DNA from: an uncultured Pelagibacteraceae bacterium
GTDB lineage: Bacteria; Pseudomonadota; Alphaproteobacteria; Pelagibacterales; Pelagibacteraceae
DNA: 64,000 nucleotides
Reading direction: 5' to 3'
Assembly: GCA_902532525.1 (NCBI GenBank)
Contig: CACAIK010000006.1
Coordinates: 17,945 to 81,944, forward strand
A program made the translations under genes and the position numbers. Shown here piece by piece: positions 54,102 through 63,248 of this stretch (the stretch's first letter is position 1; the number at the start of each line of letters is the position of its first letter). The notes below the pieces were generated by a model. That model did not search any database. It had not been told where the DNA came from and worked only from the letters and a program-made list of their open reading frames with translations.

Positions 54102-54809
54102 TTACTTTTCTCCAGTAACAATAGGTTCTGTGCCTTTTGGTCGATCACCCTCTAGATATTCTCCCTTAACTAAATAATATACTTGCTCAGCAATGTTGGT
54201 TGTATGATCACCTATTCTCTCTATATTTTTAGTTACAAATAATAAGTGGGTTCCATCACTTAAGTTATTTTCGTTATCTTTTAAATATCTAATCACTTCT
54301 TGCATGCATAAATTTGTTAAATCATCAATTTGTTCGTCGCTTTCCCATACATTAATTGCCATACTCGAAGATCTTTCTAAATATGCATCTAATATTGATT
54401 TCAATTGTTTTTGAGCATCCGAAGATACTCTTATAATAGCATCTACTAAATTTTTTGGTAAATTTTCATTTAACAAAAGAGTTCTTTTAGAAATATTTTT
54501 TGCTAAATCACCTATTCTCTCAAGGTCAGAAGATATCTTTAAAGCAGTGACTGTTTCTCTAAGATCTATGGCCATAGGTTGTCTTAAAGCAATTAAATTT
54601 ACTACTTGCTGTTCAATTAAAGTCTCAAATTTATCAATTTTTTCATCATCTTTTATTACTGCCTCAGCATTATCACTATTTCTTGTAGTAATTGCTTGAA
54701 TAGCTTTACCCAAAGCTTCTTCACAAAATCCACCCATTTTAATTATATTGCTATTTAAATTTTTAAGTTCTTCTTCGTAAGACTTTACTGTATGTGGTGC
54801 TTCGGTCAT
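54102..54809 (-). CDS. phoU: phosphate signalling protein PhoU
   Basis: A 235-residue protein of two three-helix bundles with the acidic metal-binding motifs (E/D)xxxD, e.g. VIKDDEKIDKFETLIEQQ and SSDLERIGDLAKNI, NIERIGDHTTNIAE. It links Pst transport to PhoR and represses the regulon when phosphate is plentiful. It overlaps pstB by one base. Confidence 0.95.
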   Translation of the reverse strand: MTEAPHTVKSYEEELKNLNSNIIKMGGFCEEALGKAIQAITTRNSDNAEAVIKDDEKIDKFETLIEQQVVNLIALRQPMAIDLRETVTALKISSDLERIGDLAKNISKRTLLLNENLPKNLVDAIIRVSSDAQKQLKSILDAYLERSSSMAINVWESDEQIDDLTNLCMQEVIRYLKDNENNLSDGTHLLFVTKNIERIGDHTTNIAEQVYYLVKGEYLEGDRPKGTEPIVTGEK

Positions 54810-55564
54810 TATCCAAACCTCCCTGTGATATAATCCTGAGTTTTTTTGTTTTCTGGATTCTTAAATATTTTATCAGTAGAACCATGTTCTATCAATTCTC
54901 CAAGGTGAAAAAAACCTGTATTTTGAGAAACTCTTGCAGCTTGTGCCATTGAGTGAGTGACTATTATAATAGTATGGTCTTTTTTTAACTCATCAATTAG
55001 TTCTTCTATTTGAGCTGTAGCAATAGGATCTAAAGCAGAACAAGGCTCGTCCATTAGAATAACTTCAGGTTTAACTGAAATTGCCCTTGCTATACATAAT
55101 CTTTGTTGTTGACCACCAGACAAACCAGTACCTGGTTCATGAAGTCTATCTTTCACCTCTTCCCATAATGCTGCCTTTTTTAAGCTAGTTTCAACTATTT
55201 CATCCATTTCATTCTTTGATTGAGCCATACCATGAATTGTTGGACCATAAGAAATATTTTCATAAATAGTTTTAGGAAAAGGATTTGGTTTTTGAAAAAC
55301 CATACCAATTTTTTCTCTTAATCTAACAACATCACAACTTTTATCATTGATATCAAAATCATTAATTATAATTTGCCCTTTTACTCTACATATATCAATT
55401 ACGTCATTCATTCGGTTTAGACATCTTAAAAAAGTAGATTTACCACAACCTGAAGGCCCAATCAGTGCTGTAACTTGATTTTCTTCAATATCTAAATTTA
55501 TATTGAATAGAGCTTGTTTTTTTCCATAGTAAACATCTACATTTTTTGAATTTATCTTTATCAT
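54809..55564 (-). CDS. pstB: phosphate ABC transporter ATPase
   Basis: A 251-residue ATPase. Walker [10 protein letters not shown], the PstB-specific Q-loop [10 protein letters not shown], signature [14 protein letters not shown] and Walker [14 protein letters not shown] are present. I chose ATG 55564 over ATG 55585 because GGAG sits six bases before it and this leaves one base after the pstA stop, whereas the longer form would overlap pstA by 20. Confidence 0.95.
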   Translation of the reverse strand: MIKINSKNVDVYYGKKQALFNINLDIEENQVTALIGPSGCGKSTFLRCLNRMNDVIDICRVKGQIIINDFDINDKSCDVVRLREKIGMVFQKPNPFPKTIYENISYGPTIHGMAQSKNEMDEIVETSLKKAALWEEVKDRLHEPGTGLSGGQQQRLCIARAISVKPEVILMDEPCSALDPIATAQIEELIDELKKDHTIIIVTHSMAQAARVSQNTGFFHLGELIEHGSTDKIFKNPENKKTQDYITGRFG

Positions 55565-55565
55565 C

Positions 55566-56834
55566 TTAACTCCATTTTTTTTCAAATTTATGTCTAATTA
55601 TTTGTGCAAATAAGTTCATTATAATTAAAAATCCTAATAGAACCATAATACAGGCAGAAACTTTCTCGACAAAACCTCTTTCAGCGCTCTCTGCCCAAAT
55701 ATAAATTTGCACTGGCAAACTTGCAGCTGGATCTAAAGGAGATCCTGGTATTGTATTTACAAAAGCCACCATGCCAATCAATATCAAAGGTGCGGTTTCG
55801 CCTAAAGCTTGGGCCAAACCAATTATTGTACCGGATAAAGTCCCTGGCATAGATAACGGAACTGTATGATGCATTGTAGTTTGCATTTTACTAGCACCCA
55901 TTGCAAGTGCTGCCTCTCTTATACTTGGAGGAACTGCTTTTAAAGATGCTCTACAAGCAATAATAATTGTTGGTAAAGTCATCAACGATAAAGTTATTCC
56001 ACCGACTAGAGGTGTTGACCTAGGTAATTGAAATACAGCAAGTAAAATACCCAGTCCCAAAAGACCAAAAACAATTGAAGGTACTGCTGCTAAATTATTT
56101 ATATTTACCTCAATAAAATCAGTGAATCTGTTTTTAGGAGCAAATTCCTCTAAATAAATTGCTGCTAGAACTGCTACAGGAAAAGCTATCATTAAACAAA
56201 CAAGTATAGAAAAAATTGATCCCATAAATGAGCTTGCTATACCAGCTAATTCAGCTTCTCTTGAATCAGGATATGTAAAAAAACTTAAATTGAATTTACT
56301 TTCAACTTTTCCTAGTTCTACAAGTTGATCAAAAATCTTTAATTGATAATCCGTAACTCTTCTTTGATCTTCAGGTAAATCTCTTGGATAATTGCCTTTA
56401 AATACTTGATCTAAATCATCTGAGGCAGTTAAATAAACATCTTTAGTTTTTCCAATTAATGAGGGGTCGTTTAAAAGTTCCCTTTTAATCTCTCTTTCGA
56501 AAAAGTAAGAGACCATTCTCTTCAGCTCATTTTCTTGATCCTCATTAGCATTTGGATCCAAATCAGCCATTGATTTTAATGCTATATCGTAATAATCAGC
56601 ATCTTTTAAATCCTCTTTAGAAGGATTTTGCTCTAACATCATTAATTCAGCATCAAAAGTAACTGGAACAATAAGCCAAGTTTTTTGAAAGGCTGAATAG
56701 CCTGTCGAAAAAATTTTAAAAATAAAGATTGTTAAAAATAAAAGTGCCATAAAAATTGCACCTTGACCGTATAATCGAAATCTCTTTTCAGCTTTATATC
56801 TTTTATTTAATAATTGTTCTTTATTTTTATTCAT
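55566..56834 (-). CDS. pstA: phosphate ABC transporter permease PstA, long form
   Basis: A 422-residue permease. After a first helix (about 24-44) comes a periplasmic domain of some 150 residues, then the five-helix PstA core with the EAA loop ([25 protein letters not shown]). E. coli PstA is about 296 residues; the extra domain is common in alphaproteobacteria. It overlaps pstC by eight bases. Confidence 0.94.
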   Translation of the reverse strand: MNKNKEQLLNKRYKAEKRFRLYGQGAIFMALLFLTIFIFKIFSTGYSAFQKTWLIVPVTFDAELMMLEQNPSKEDLKDADYYDIALKSMADLDPNANEDQENELKRMVSYFFEREIKRELLNDPSLIGKTKDVYLTASDDLDQVFKGNYPRDLPEDQRRVTDYQLKIFDQLVELGKVESKFNLSFFTYPDSREAELAGIASSFMGSIFSILVCLMIAFPVAVLAAIYLEEFAPKNRFTDFIEVNINNLAAVPSIVFGLLGLGILLAVFQLPRSTPLVGGITLSLMTLPTIIIACRASLKAVPPSIREAALAMGASKMQTTMHHTVPLSMPGTLSGTIIGLAQALGETAPLILIGMVAFVNTIPGSPLDPAASLPVQIYIWAESAERGFVEKVSACIMVLLGFLIIMNLFAQIIRHKFEKKWS

Positions 56835-58212
56835 ATTTTTCTCTATATTTTTTAACTACTCTTAAGGCCACAATATTCAAACAGAGCGTTACTAAAAATA
56901 ATGACATACCTAAAGCAAATGCAGCTTGCGTTTTTGGGTCGCCAAAAGCTTGATCTCCAATTAATATTACAACAATTTGCGCTGTAATTGTTGAAGTAGA
57001 TTCTAATGGATTTAAAGTTAAATTAGCAGCTAAACCAGAGGCCATAACAACTATCATTGTTTCTCCAATTGCTCTTGAAACACCTAATAAAATAGAACCA
57101 ACAATACCTGGTAATGCTGCAGGAAAAATAACTTTTTTTATCGTTTCTGATTTAGTTGCTCCCATAGCGTAACTTCCATCTCTTAAGCTTTGAGGTACAC
57201 TTGTAATCACATCGTCACTTAAACTTGAAATGAATGGTATAATCATAATGCCCATTACTCCGCCTGCCGCTAAAGCACTTTCAGCTGAAACGTCTAAACC
57301 CATGCTATTACCTATTTCCTTTAAAAAAGGTCCAACTGTTAGAGCAGCAAAAAATCCATAAACAACTGTTGGTATACCAGCTAAAATTTCAATTAAAGGT
57401 TTTGCGTATTGTCTAACTTTAACTGATGCATACTCAGCCAAATAAATTCCACTCATTAGTCCAATAGGAATAGCAACACACATAGCTATGAAAGCAATAA
57501 AAAAAGTACCAGCAAAAATAGGGACTGCTCCAAAAGTATCGGAGTACATTGTTGGATCTAAAGCCTCTGAAGAATCTCTAACAAAAGCTTTTGCAGGATA
57601 CCAATGAGTTCCAAAGACAAAATCAAATAATGGAATTACTTTAAAAAAATCTATAGTTTGAAATATAAGTGAAAATACTATTCCAACAGTAGTTAATATT
57701 GCAGCTAAAGAAGCTGTAAATAAAACTGCTTTCAAAAATTTTTCAACTGGTTCTCTTGTTCTAGAATTAGATGAAATTTTTTTATAAGCGTAAGCAACAG
57801 AGGCAATAATTATAGATAATACTATAACAGCTTTTGAACTTTGAGCTATTGATCGAAGACTTAAATATTTTTCAGCTGAAGCCTCAATAAAAGGTGTAAT
57901 TTCTCCGGTAAATTGTCCTCGAGACAATGCTTTTGTTTTTTCGTAAATTAAATTTAATTCATCATCAAGATAACCTTGATTTGAATAATCACTTAAGATT
58001 AATAGTTTTACAATTGTGGGCTCAAAAATTGCCCATAAAGAAAAAATTATAAAAGCTGGTATTGCACACCAAATTGCAAGATAATAACCATAAAATTGTG
58101 GTAATGCAGTTAATCTTTTATTTGTAGATTGAATTGTATATGCTTTTCTACGTCCAAAATAATAACTTGTGAAACCCAGAAGAACAATAAATGTAAACAA
58201 TATTAAGTTCAA
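56827..58212 (-). CDS. pstC: phosphate ABC transporter permease PstC, long form
   Basis: A 461-residue permease. The amino-terminal 200 residues include two helices and a periplasmic segment not in E. coli PstC; then the core has six helices and the EAA loop LRDGSYAMGATKSETIKKVIFPAALPG. It starts 92 bases downstream of pstS, with a terminator hairpin in the gap. Confidence 0.94.
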   Translation of the reverse strand: MNLILFTFIVLLGFTSYYFGRRKAYTIQSTNKRLTALPQFYGYYLAIWCAIPAFIIFSLWAIFEPTIVKLLILSDYSNQGYLDDELNLIYEKTKALSRGQFTGEITPFIEASAEKYLSLRSIAQSSKAVIVLSIIIASVAYAYKKISSNSRTREPVEKFLKAVLFTASLAAILTTVGIVFSLIFQTIDFFKVIPLFDFVFGTHWYPAKAFVRDSSEALDPTMYSDTFGAVPIFAGTFFIAFIAMCVAIPIGLMSGIYLAEYASVKVRQYAKPLIEILAGIPTVVYGFFAALTVGPFLKEIGNSMGLDVSAESALAAGGVMGIMIIPFISSLSDDVITSVPQSLRDGSYAMGATKSETIKKVIFPAALPGIVGSILLGVSRAIGETMIVVMASGLAANLTLNPLESTSTITAQIVVILIGDQAFGDPKTQAAFALGMSLFLVTLCLNIVALRVVKKYREKYE

Positions 58213-58247
58213 AGAATCTCCTTTATTGAGGACTTTACTCTTATTTC

Positions 58248-58279
58248 AAAAAAAAGGGGTCTAAAAAGACCCCTTTTTT
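58248..58279 (-). terminator. intrinsic terminator between pstS and pstC
   Basis: On the minus strand a GGGGTC/GACCCC stem with a flanking A-run/T-run and a six-base loop ends in eight T residues (58255-58248). It should stop most transcripts after pstS, so that the binding protein is made in excess over the membrane parts, with read-through into pstCAB. Confidence 0.85.
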
Positions 58280-58303
58280 AATTATTTGTTAACAGAGTAA
58301 TAA

Positions 58304-59335
58304 TTAATTACCCATAGCAACTAGCTTCGTAGCATTAGTTCTAGTTGTTTTATACAACTTAGAGTCTAATGGAACTAAACCAATATCTGCTAAGTAACCA
58401 CCTTTTCCAATAGCTTTCTTAGTTGTGAATTCTTTCACAAACTCATGTAATCCTGGGATTACTCCAACGTGAGCTTTTTTCACATAGAAAAATAATGGTC
58501 TTGCAACTGCATAACTGTAGTCTTGAATACTCGCTAGAGAGGGTTGTCCACCATCTATGCTAGCAGCTTGTAATTTATCTTTAGCAGCTAAGAAATAGCT
58601 GAAACCAAAGAAACCAAACATATCTTTATCTTGAGTTAACTTTTGGATGATTAAACTATCGTTTTCTCCTACTTCAATAGCAGCTCCATCTTCTCTGTAA
58701 AGTTTTTGTGGTTTTTTGTATTTTTTATTTCCAGCTTCAAAACCTGCTTTATAAAGAGCTTTAGCTTCTTTAGTCATACCTTTTTTCATTACTAAAGAAT
58801 TCCAAGCATCTCTAGTTCCTGATGTTCCTGGTGGGATCATTACTGAAATTTTTTGTTTTGGTAAGCTAGGGTCAATTTGGTCCCAAGTTTTATAAATATT
58901 TGGAACTAACTTACCATCAACTACTGTATGAGCAGCTAATGCTAAATATAATTGTTCTTTAGTAAAGTTTACTGGTTTTGCATCTTTGCTGTAAGCTAAT
59001 GTAATACCATCGTTACCAATTACGATCTCAACAATATCATTTACACCATTTTTCTTACATAGGGCTTTCTCTTTGTCTTTCATAGCTCTTGATGCATTTG
59101 TAATATCTGGATGTTGCTCACCAACACCAGCACAGAATAGTTTAGCTCCTCCACCAGTACCAGTCGACTCGATTACAGGAGTTTTGAATCCTGAACCACC
59201 AAATCTTTCAGCAACAACAGTCGCGTAAGGGAATACTGTAGACGAACCAACTATCTTAATTTGATCTCTTGCTTGAGCAACAGTTGCTATTGATAGAGCA
59301 ACTAAAGAAGCAATCACTATAGTTAGTTTTTTCAT
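58304..59335 (-). CDS. pstS: phosphate-binding periplasmic protein
   Basis: A 343-residue substrate-binding protein. A signal peptide (VALSIATVAQARD, cleavage near residue 22) is followed by phosphate-binding loops IVGSSTVFPYA, ESTGTGGGAKLF, ASRAMKDKE and PPGTSGTRDAWN. A strong ribosome-binding site and three 11-base-spaced Pho repeats precede it, so it should be the main phosphate-starvation product of the block. Confidence 0.96.
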   Translation of the reverse strand: MKKLTIVIASLVALSIATVAQARDQIKIVGSSTVFPYATVVAERFGGSGFKTPVIESTGTGGGAKLFCAGVGEQHPDITNASRAMKDKEKALCKKNGVNDIVEIVIGNDGITLAYSKDAKPVNFTKEQLYLALAAHTVVDGKLVPNIYKTWDQIDPSLPKQKISVMIPPGTSGTRDAWNSLVMKKGMTKEAKALYKAGFEAGNKKYKKPQKLYREDGAAIEVGENDSLIIQKLTQDKDMFGFFGFSYFLAAKDKLQAASIDGGQPSLASIQDYSYAVARPLFFYVKKAHVGVIPGLHEFVKEFTTKKAIGKGGYLADIGLVPLDSKLYKTTRTNATKLVAMGN

Positions 59336-59405
59336 TATCTTTAATCCTTTCGTTATTTATTAATTAAAAGATGCCTGACTCGTATAAATTTATTGAATCT
59401 TAAAT

Positions 59406-59434
59406 ATTACAGAATTATTACAGTTTTGTTAAAA
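59406..59434 (-). promoter_or_regulatory. Pho box upstream of pstS
   Basis: On the minus strand CTGTAAT-AATT-CTGTAAT (59423-59406) is a perfect repeat in the 7-4-7 layout of PhoB sites, with a third, weaker unit TTTTAAC 11 bases further upstream. It lies 71 bases before the pstS ATG, on the coding strand side, as expected for an activator replacing the -35 region. Confidence 0.8.
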
Positions 59435-59444
59435 ACCTAACTTT

Positions 59445-60053
59445 TTAGTTGTATTTCATTGAGACAATAATCTCACTATTTTCAGTTTCTAGACCACCTT
59501 TGCATGAAACTGGATTTACGTTATCCTTAAAAGCAAGATGTGGGGTTGGTCTTAAGACAACTTCCAGTTTTACCAAATTAACTAATTCCTCAAGAATACT
59601 TTGGTCATAACGCCATTTTGGCCAACTAGTAGGAGTAGAAAAAATAGATGTTAAATAGCTTGTCGCCATAGTAAACCTATAATTACTCATATTTTCATTT
59701 CTCAGTAAATGATCCCTAACAGAATTAAATATGTTTCGACATCTCAATGAATCTGACATGTAGTTCTCTTTTTTTAAATTTTCATTTACTGGAATTGAAA
59801 CAATTAAATCTACTGTATTTCTCCAATAGGAACTGAGAACATCTATATATATATCTTCATACGGTACATCTTTATGTTTTTTTATTTCAGGATATGAACT
59901 TTTTAAGTCTTCCTGTAATCTAAAGATACCAATATCAAAAACAGTTAATTGCTGGTTTCTTAAAATTGTAGAAATATCTGATGCATTACTTTTAGTAATG
60001 ATCGACATTAAAAAAAAAATAATAATTAAAATACTATGTAATATCTTAATCAT
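59445..60053 (-). CDS. unknown exported protein between phoR and pstS
   Basis: A 202-residue hypothetical protein. A hydrophobic signal (about 1-24, ending near SNASD) suggests a periplasmic location. The mature part is mostly helical in look, with PTSWPKWRYDQSILEELVNLVKLEVVLRPTP and two cysteines (RCRN and SCKG) that could pair. I recognise no family. It follows phoR by 94 bases, which contain an imperfect hairpin, and precedes the pstS promoter by about 10 bases. A link to phosphate sensing is an inference from position. Confidence 0.75.
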   Translation of the reverse strand: MIKILHSILIIIFFLMSIITKSNASDISTILRNQQLTVFDIGIFRLQEDLKSSYPEIKKHKDVPYEDIYIDVLSSYWRNTVDLIVSIPVNENLKKENYMSDSLRCRNIFNSVRDHLLRNENMSNYRFTMATSYLTSIFSTPTSWPKWRYDQSILEELVNLVKLEVVLRPTPHLAFKDNVNPVSCKGGLETENSEIIVSMKYN

Positions 60054-60082
60054 AAATTAATTTTAAATAAACTAAGATACGA

Positions 60083-60113
60083 ATCAACAAAAGATTTGTT
60101 AAATCTTGGTTGA
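60083..60113. other. long imperfect hairpin between phoR and the unknown gene
   Basis: AAGATTT (60091-60097) and AAATCTT (60101-60107) are perfect inverted arms around GTT, extended outside small bulges by TCAAC/GTTGA. It lies between two minus-strand genes. It may be a weak terminator after phoR or an operator before the next gene; there is no long U-run on the minus strand. Confidence 0.4.
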
Positions 60114-60147
60114 ATAAGAGTTAATTTTAAACAATTTTTTAAATTAA

Positions 60148-61296
60148 TTATTTTGTTGGAAGATATATCTTAATTTCAGTACCTTCATTAACTTTACTGA
60201 GAATCTCATAGTCACCTCTGTGTTGAGATATAATATGTTTCATTATAGCTAAACCTAAACCTGTACCACCAACCTTTTTACTTTTTTCTGTATCTACTCT
60301 AAAAAATCTTTCAGTTATTCTTGGAATTAGCTGGTGAGGTATTCCAATACCTTCATCTTTAATGATAATAACAATATTTTTATCAATTAATTTACCTTCA
60401 CTGATTTGACTTTTTACGTATACATTTTTTCCATCTTGTGAGTATTTAATTGAATTATCAATTAAATTTGAAAATACAGTTAACAATTTATCATTATCAC
60501 CAAAAACTAAGGTTGGTTCCATAAGTTCAATATGTAAATTGATTTTCTTTTTTTTAAGAATTAATTCAAAGTTACTTTTAATATTTGTAAAAAGATCATT
60601 TAAGCTCACAATTTTATTAGGCTTGATATGTTCTTCCAATTCTATTCTACTTAAAATCAATAAATCATTGATTAGGTTTTCCATTCTTAATACTTGATCA
60701 GACATGATAGACATAAATTTTTTTTGCGCCTCTTGGTCTTTTGAAGCTGGTCCAAGAATAGTTTCTAACGAACCTTTAATCGAAACTAAAGGTGTTCTTA
60801 ATTCATGACTCACATTTGCAACAAAATCAGTTTTTAGTTTTTGTGCTTTTGTTATTTCTGTAAAATCTTTTAGAAACAATACGACAGAGTTTATTTCTGG
60901 AAACAAATGGGTCGGACCAGGAATAACATAGATTTTGTAAAGTTGATAGGATGGTAAATTTATTTCTACATTGACATTTTTTGTTGTTTGATCTTTGATA
61001 GCCTCTTCAATCGTTTCTAATAATTTTGTATCTCTAATTACACTTGAAATATTTTTATCAATTAGGTTTTCTCCAAAACGTTGTTTTGCACTTTTGTTTA
61101 GATATTTGATTAAATTATATTTATCTAAAGCAAAGAATTGATCTTCTAATTCTTCAATAATTACTCTTTTTCCTAAATCATCCTTATTAGTCTTGTTTAC
61201 AACTGGTGCTGTGTTTTCTGGCTTAATATTTTTTTTAAATAAAAAATATAATAAAATGATTATTATAACTATAAGTATCAACTCTGCCCAAAACAT
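60148..61296 (-). CDS. phoR: phosphate regulon sensor histidine kinase
   Basis: A 382-residue kinase. One amino-terminal membrane helix, a PAS-like region (about 45-145), the dimerisation domain with the phosphoaccepting His in VANVSHELRTPLVSIKG, and an ATPase domain with N-box NLIDNSIKYSQD, G1 DEGIGIP and G2 GGTGLGLAIMKHI. As in E. coli PhoR it lacks a large periplasmic sensor, so signalling probably runs through PstSCAB and PhoU. It follows the glycosyltransferase gene by 34 bases. Confidence 0.93.
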   Translation of the reverse strand: MFWAELILIVIIIILLYFLFKKNIKPENTAPVVNKTNKDDLGKRVIIEELEDQFFALDKYNLIKYLNKSAKQRFGENLIDKNISSVIRDTKLLETIEEAIKDQTTKNVNVEINLPSYQLYKIYVIPGPTHLFPEINSVVLFLKDFTEITKAQKLKTDFVANVSHELRTPLVSIKGSLETILGPASKDQEAQKKFMSIMSDQVLRMENLINDLLILSRIELEEHIKPNKIVSLNDLFTNIKSNFELILKKKKINLHIELMEPTLVFGDNDKLLTVFSNLIDNSIKYSQDGKNVYVKSQISEGKLIDKNIVIIIKDEGIGIPHQLIPRITERFFRVDTEKSKKVGGTGLGLAIMKHIISQHRGDYEILSKVNEGTEIKIYLPTK

Positions 61297-61330
61297 GGAT
61301 ATGTTTTAACAAATGTAATGTATATTGTCT

Positions 61331-62338
61331 TTAATTATTAGGTGAAATATTTTCAAAAAATATTTTTGCCGTTTTCTCCCAAGAATATTTTTTTGCAAAA
61401 TCAAGACAATCTTGACGACTTACCTTCAAAGCTTTTAAAGCAGAGGTTTTCAAATCATTATCTAAAGTATCAATATTAGTACCCCCTAATATATCTTTAG
61501 GTCCCGGTACAGGGTAAGCTGCGACTGGTGTGCCACAATTTAAAGACTCTAAGACAACTATACCAAACGTATCTGTTTTACTTGGAAATACAAAAACATC
61601 AGATGATGCAAAATGAGAAGCTAATTCTCCATTTGTTTTCTCACCTAAAAAAATGTCTTTTGGAAACTTTTTTTTTAAATTGTTTAAATCAGGACCTTTA
61701 CCAATTATAATTTTAGTACCTTCAAGATCTAAATCTAAAAATGCTTTGATATTTTTTTCAACAGCAACTCTTCCAACATATATCCATATAGGTCTTTTAT
61801 AAGGTAAGTCTTTCTTAATGGGGTTTTTAAATGCACCATGATTACCTCCTCTGGTCCATGTAACCATTTTATTGTTATCAATACCTAAAGAAATTAATTC
61901 TTCACGCATAGATTCTGTTGTTACTAAAATTCTTTCAGCTTTATTATGAAAATTGCATAAAAATTTTTCTGACCATTTAGCTGGAATGATAGGCATATAA
62001 AGTTTCATGTATTTATCAAATCTTGTGTGAAAACTTGTGGTAAATTTTAAGCCATTTTTAATGCAATGTCTTCGTGCCATAAACCCTAAGGGTCCTTCTG
62101 TTGCAATATGTATTGCATCAGGTTTAATTGATTTAATTAAGTTACTTACACGGGGCCAAACATTTAAGGACAATCTAATTTCATTATATTTTGGCATGGG
62201 CATGGTAAGAAATTGTTGAGGAGTAATATATTCAATAGTTTGACCTTGTGATTTAAGAATTTCACCAGTTTCGTGGAGAGTTCTTACAACACCATTAACT
62301 TGAGGGTAATAAGCATCGGTAACAATTAATATTTTCAT
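61331..62338 (-). CDS. glycosyltransferase, likely glycolipid synthase (Agt-like)
   Basis: A 335-residue GT-B (family 4) glycosyltransferase. The amino end TDAYYPQVNGVVRTL and the HIATEGPLGFMARRHC block resemble enzymes that glycosylate diacylglycerol or phosphatidylinositol; the donor site is VFPSKTDTFGIVVLESLNCGTPVAAY. Directly upstream (three bases) is the plcP-like gene. In marine alphaproteobacteria, plcP with a neighbouring glycosyltransferase makes glucosyl- and glucuronosyl-diacylglycerol that replaces phospholipids when phosphate is scarce; I infer that role here from this pairing. Confidence 0.85.
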   Translation of the reverse strand: MKILIVTDAYYPQVNGVVRTLHETGEILKSQGQTIEYITPQQFLTMPMPKYNEIRLSLNVWPRVSNLIKSIKPDAIHIATEGPLGFMARRHCIKNGLKFTTSFHTRFDKYMKLYMPIIPAKWSEKFLCNFHNKAERILVTTESMREELISLGIDNNKMVTWTRGGNHGAFKNPIKKDLPYKRPIWIYVGRVAVEKNIKAFLDLDLEGTKIIIGKGPDLNNLKKKFPKDIFLGEKTNGELASHFASSDVFVFPSKTDTFGIVVLESLNCGTPVAAYPVPGPKDILGGTNIDTLDNDLKTSALKALKVSRQDCLDFAKKYSWEKTAKIFFENISPNN

Positions 62339-62341
62339 TCT

Positions 62342-63148
62342 TTAAGATGCTTTTTTGAATGAACCGATCCTGTTATTATCAATATTTTCTGAAATATATT
62401 CGTTTCTTTTTTTATCCCAATAAATTATCTCAAAAGTTCCATCATATTTTTCTGCCAAGGCTGTACATGACTCAACCCAATCGCCACAATTTAAATAATT
62501 AACACCATCAAGATTTAAATTTTCAGCATGGTGTATGTGTCCACAAATTATTCCATCAAATTTTTTCCTTTTTGCATATGAAGAAAGTGTGTTTTCATAT
62601 TCACCTATAAATTTTACAGCATTTTTTACCTTATATTTTAAAAATTTTGCCAATGACCAATAGTTTTTACCTCTCAATTTTCTAAAAAAATTTATAATAA
62701 CATTAATTTTAAGTAATAATTCATAGGCAATAGCTCCTAATTTAGAAAGCCATTTAGCATATTTCATTACTCCGTCCCAAGCATCACCATGAACAACTAA
62801 ATATTTTTTTCCTAACTGCGTTTCATGAATAACTCTATTTACTATTTTAATATCACCTAAATGCATTGGAATAAATTTTCTAAATACCTCATCATGATTT
62901 CCAATTATGTAAAATACTTTTGTCCCGTGCCTGGCTTTTCTCAATATTTTTTGTATGACATCATTATGCTCTTGAGGCCAATAGAAACTCTTTTGCATTG
63001 CCCAAACATCGATTATATCTCCAACTAAATAAAGGTTCTCGGATCTTGAATTCTTAAAAAATTCTAAAAGCTTGTTAGCTTGACAACCTTTGGTGCCAAG
63101 ATGCACATCAGATATAAATATACTCTTATATTTTAATAACGGAGGCAT
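62342..63148 (-). CDS. plcP: PlcP-like phospholipase C (metallophosphoesterase)
   Basis: A 268-residue calcineurin-like phosphoesterase with all metal motifs: DVHLG, GDIIDVW, GNHDE, VVHGDAWD and GHIHHAE. Relatives include LpxH-type UDP-diacylglucosamine hydrolases and PlcP, the phospholipase C that cleaves head groups from phospholipids under phosphate starvation. The choice of PlcP rests on context: the glycosyltransferase and phoR-pst genes follow on the same strand and a Pho-box region with a lipid-kinase gene lies on the other side. Confidence 0.8.
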   Translation of the reverse strand: MPPLLKYKSIFISDVHLGTKGCQANKLLEFFKNSRSENLYLVGDIIDVWAMQKSFYWPQEHNDVIQKILRKARHGTKVFYIIGNHDEVFRKFIPMHLGDIKIVNRVIHETQLGKKYLVVHGDAWDGVMKYAKWLSKLGAIAYELLLKINVIINFFRKLRGKNYWSLAKFLKYKVKNAVKFIGEYENTLSSYAKRKKFDGIICGHIHHAENLNLDGVNYLNCGDWVESCTALAEKYDGTFEIIYWDKKRNEYISENIDNNRIGSFKKAS

Positions 63149-63162
63149 TAAAAAAACCTATT

Positions 63163-63216
63163 TTGTAACACAACTGTAACTCGAATCATTTAATTCTTAT
63201 GTCATTGAAATGTTAA
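63163..63216 (+). promoter_or_regulatory. candidate Pho boxes between plcP and the lipid-kinase gene
   Basis: Two 7-4-7 repeats lie in the 100-base divergent gap: TTGTAAC-ACAA-CTGTAAC (63163-63180) and ATGTCAT-TGAA-ATGTTAA (63199-63216). Both read on the plus strand. The second is well placed to activate the lipid-kinase gene; the first begins 15 bases from the plcP start. Confidence 0.55.
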
Positions 63217-63248
63217 AGATTTATTAAAAATTAGTTACGAAAAAATTA

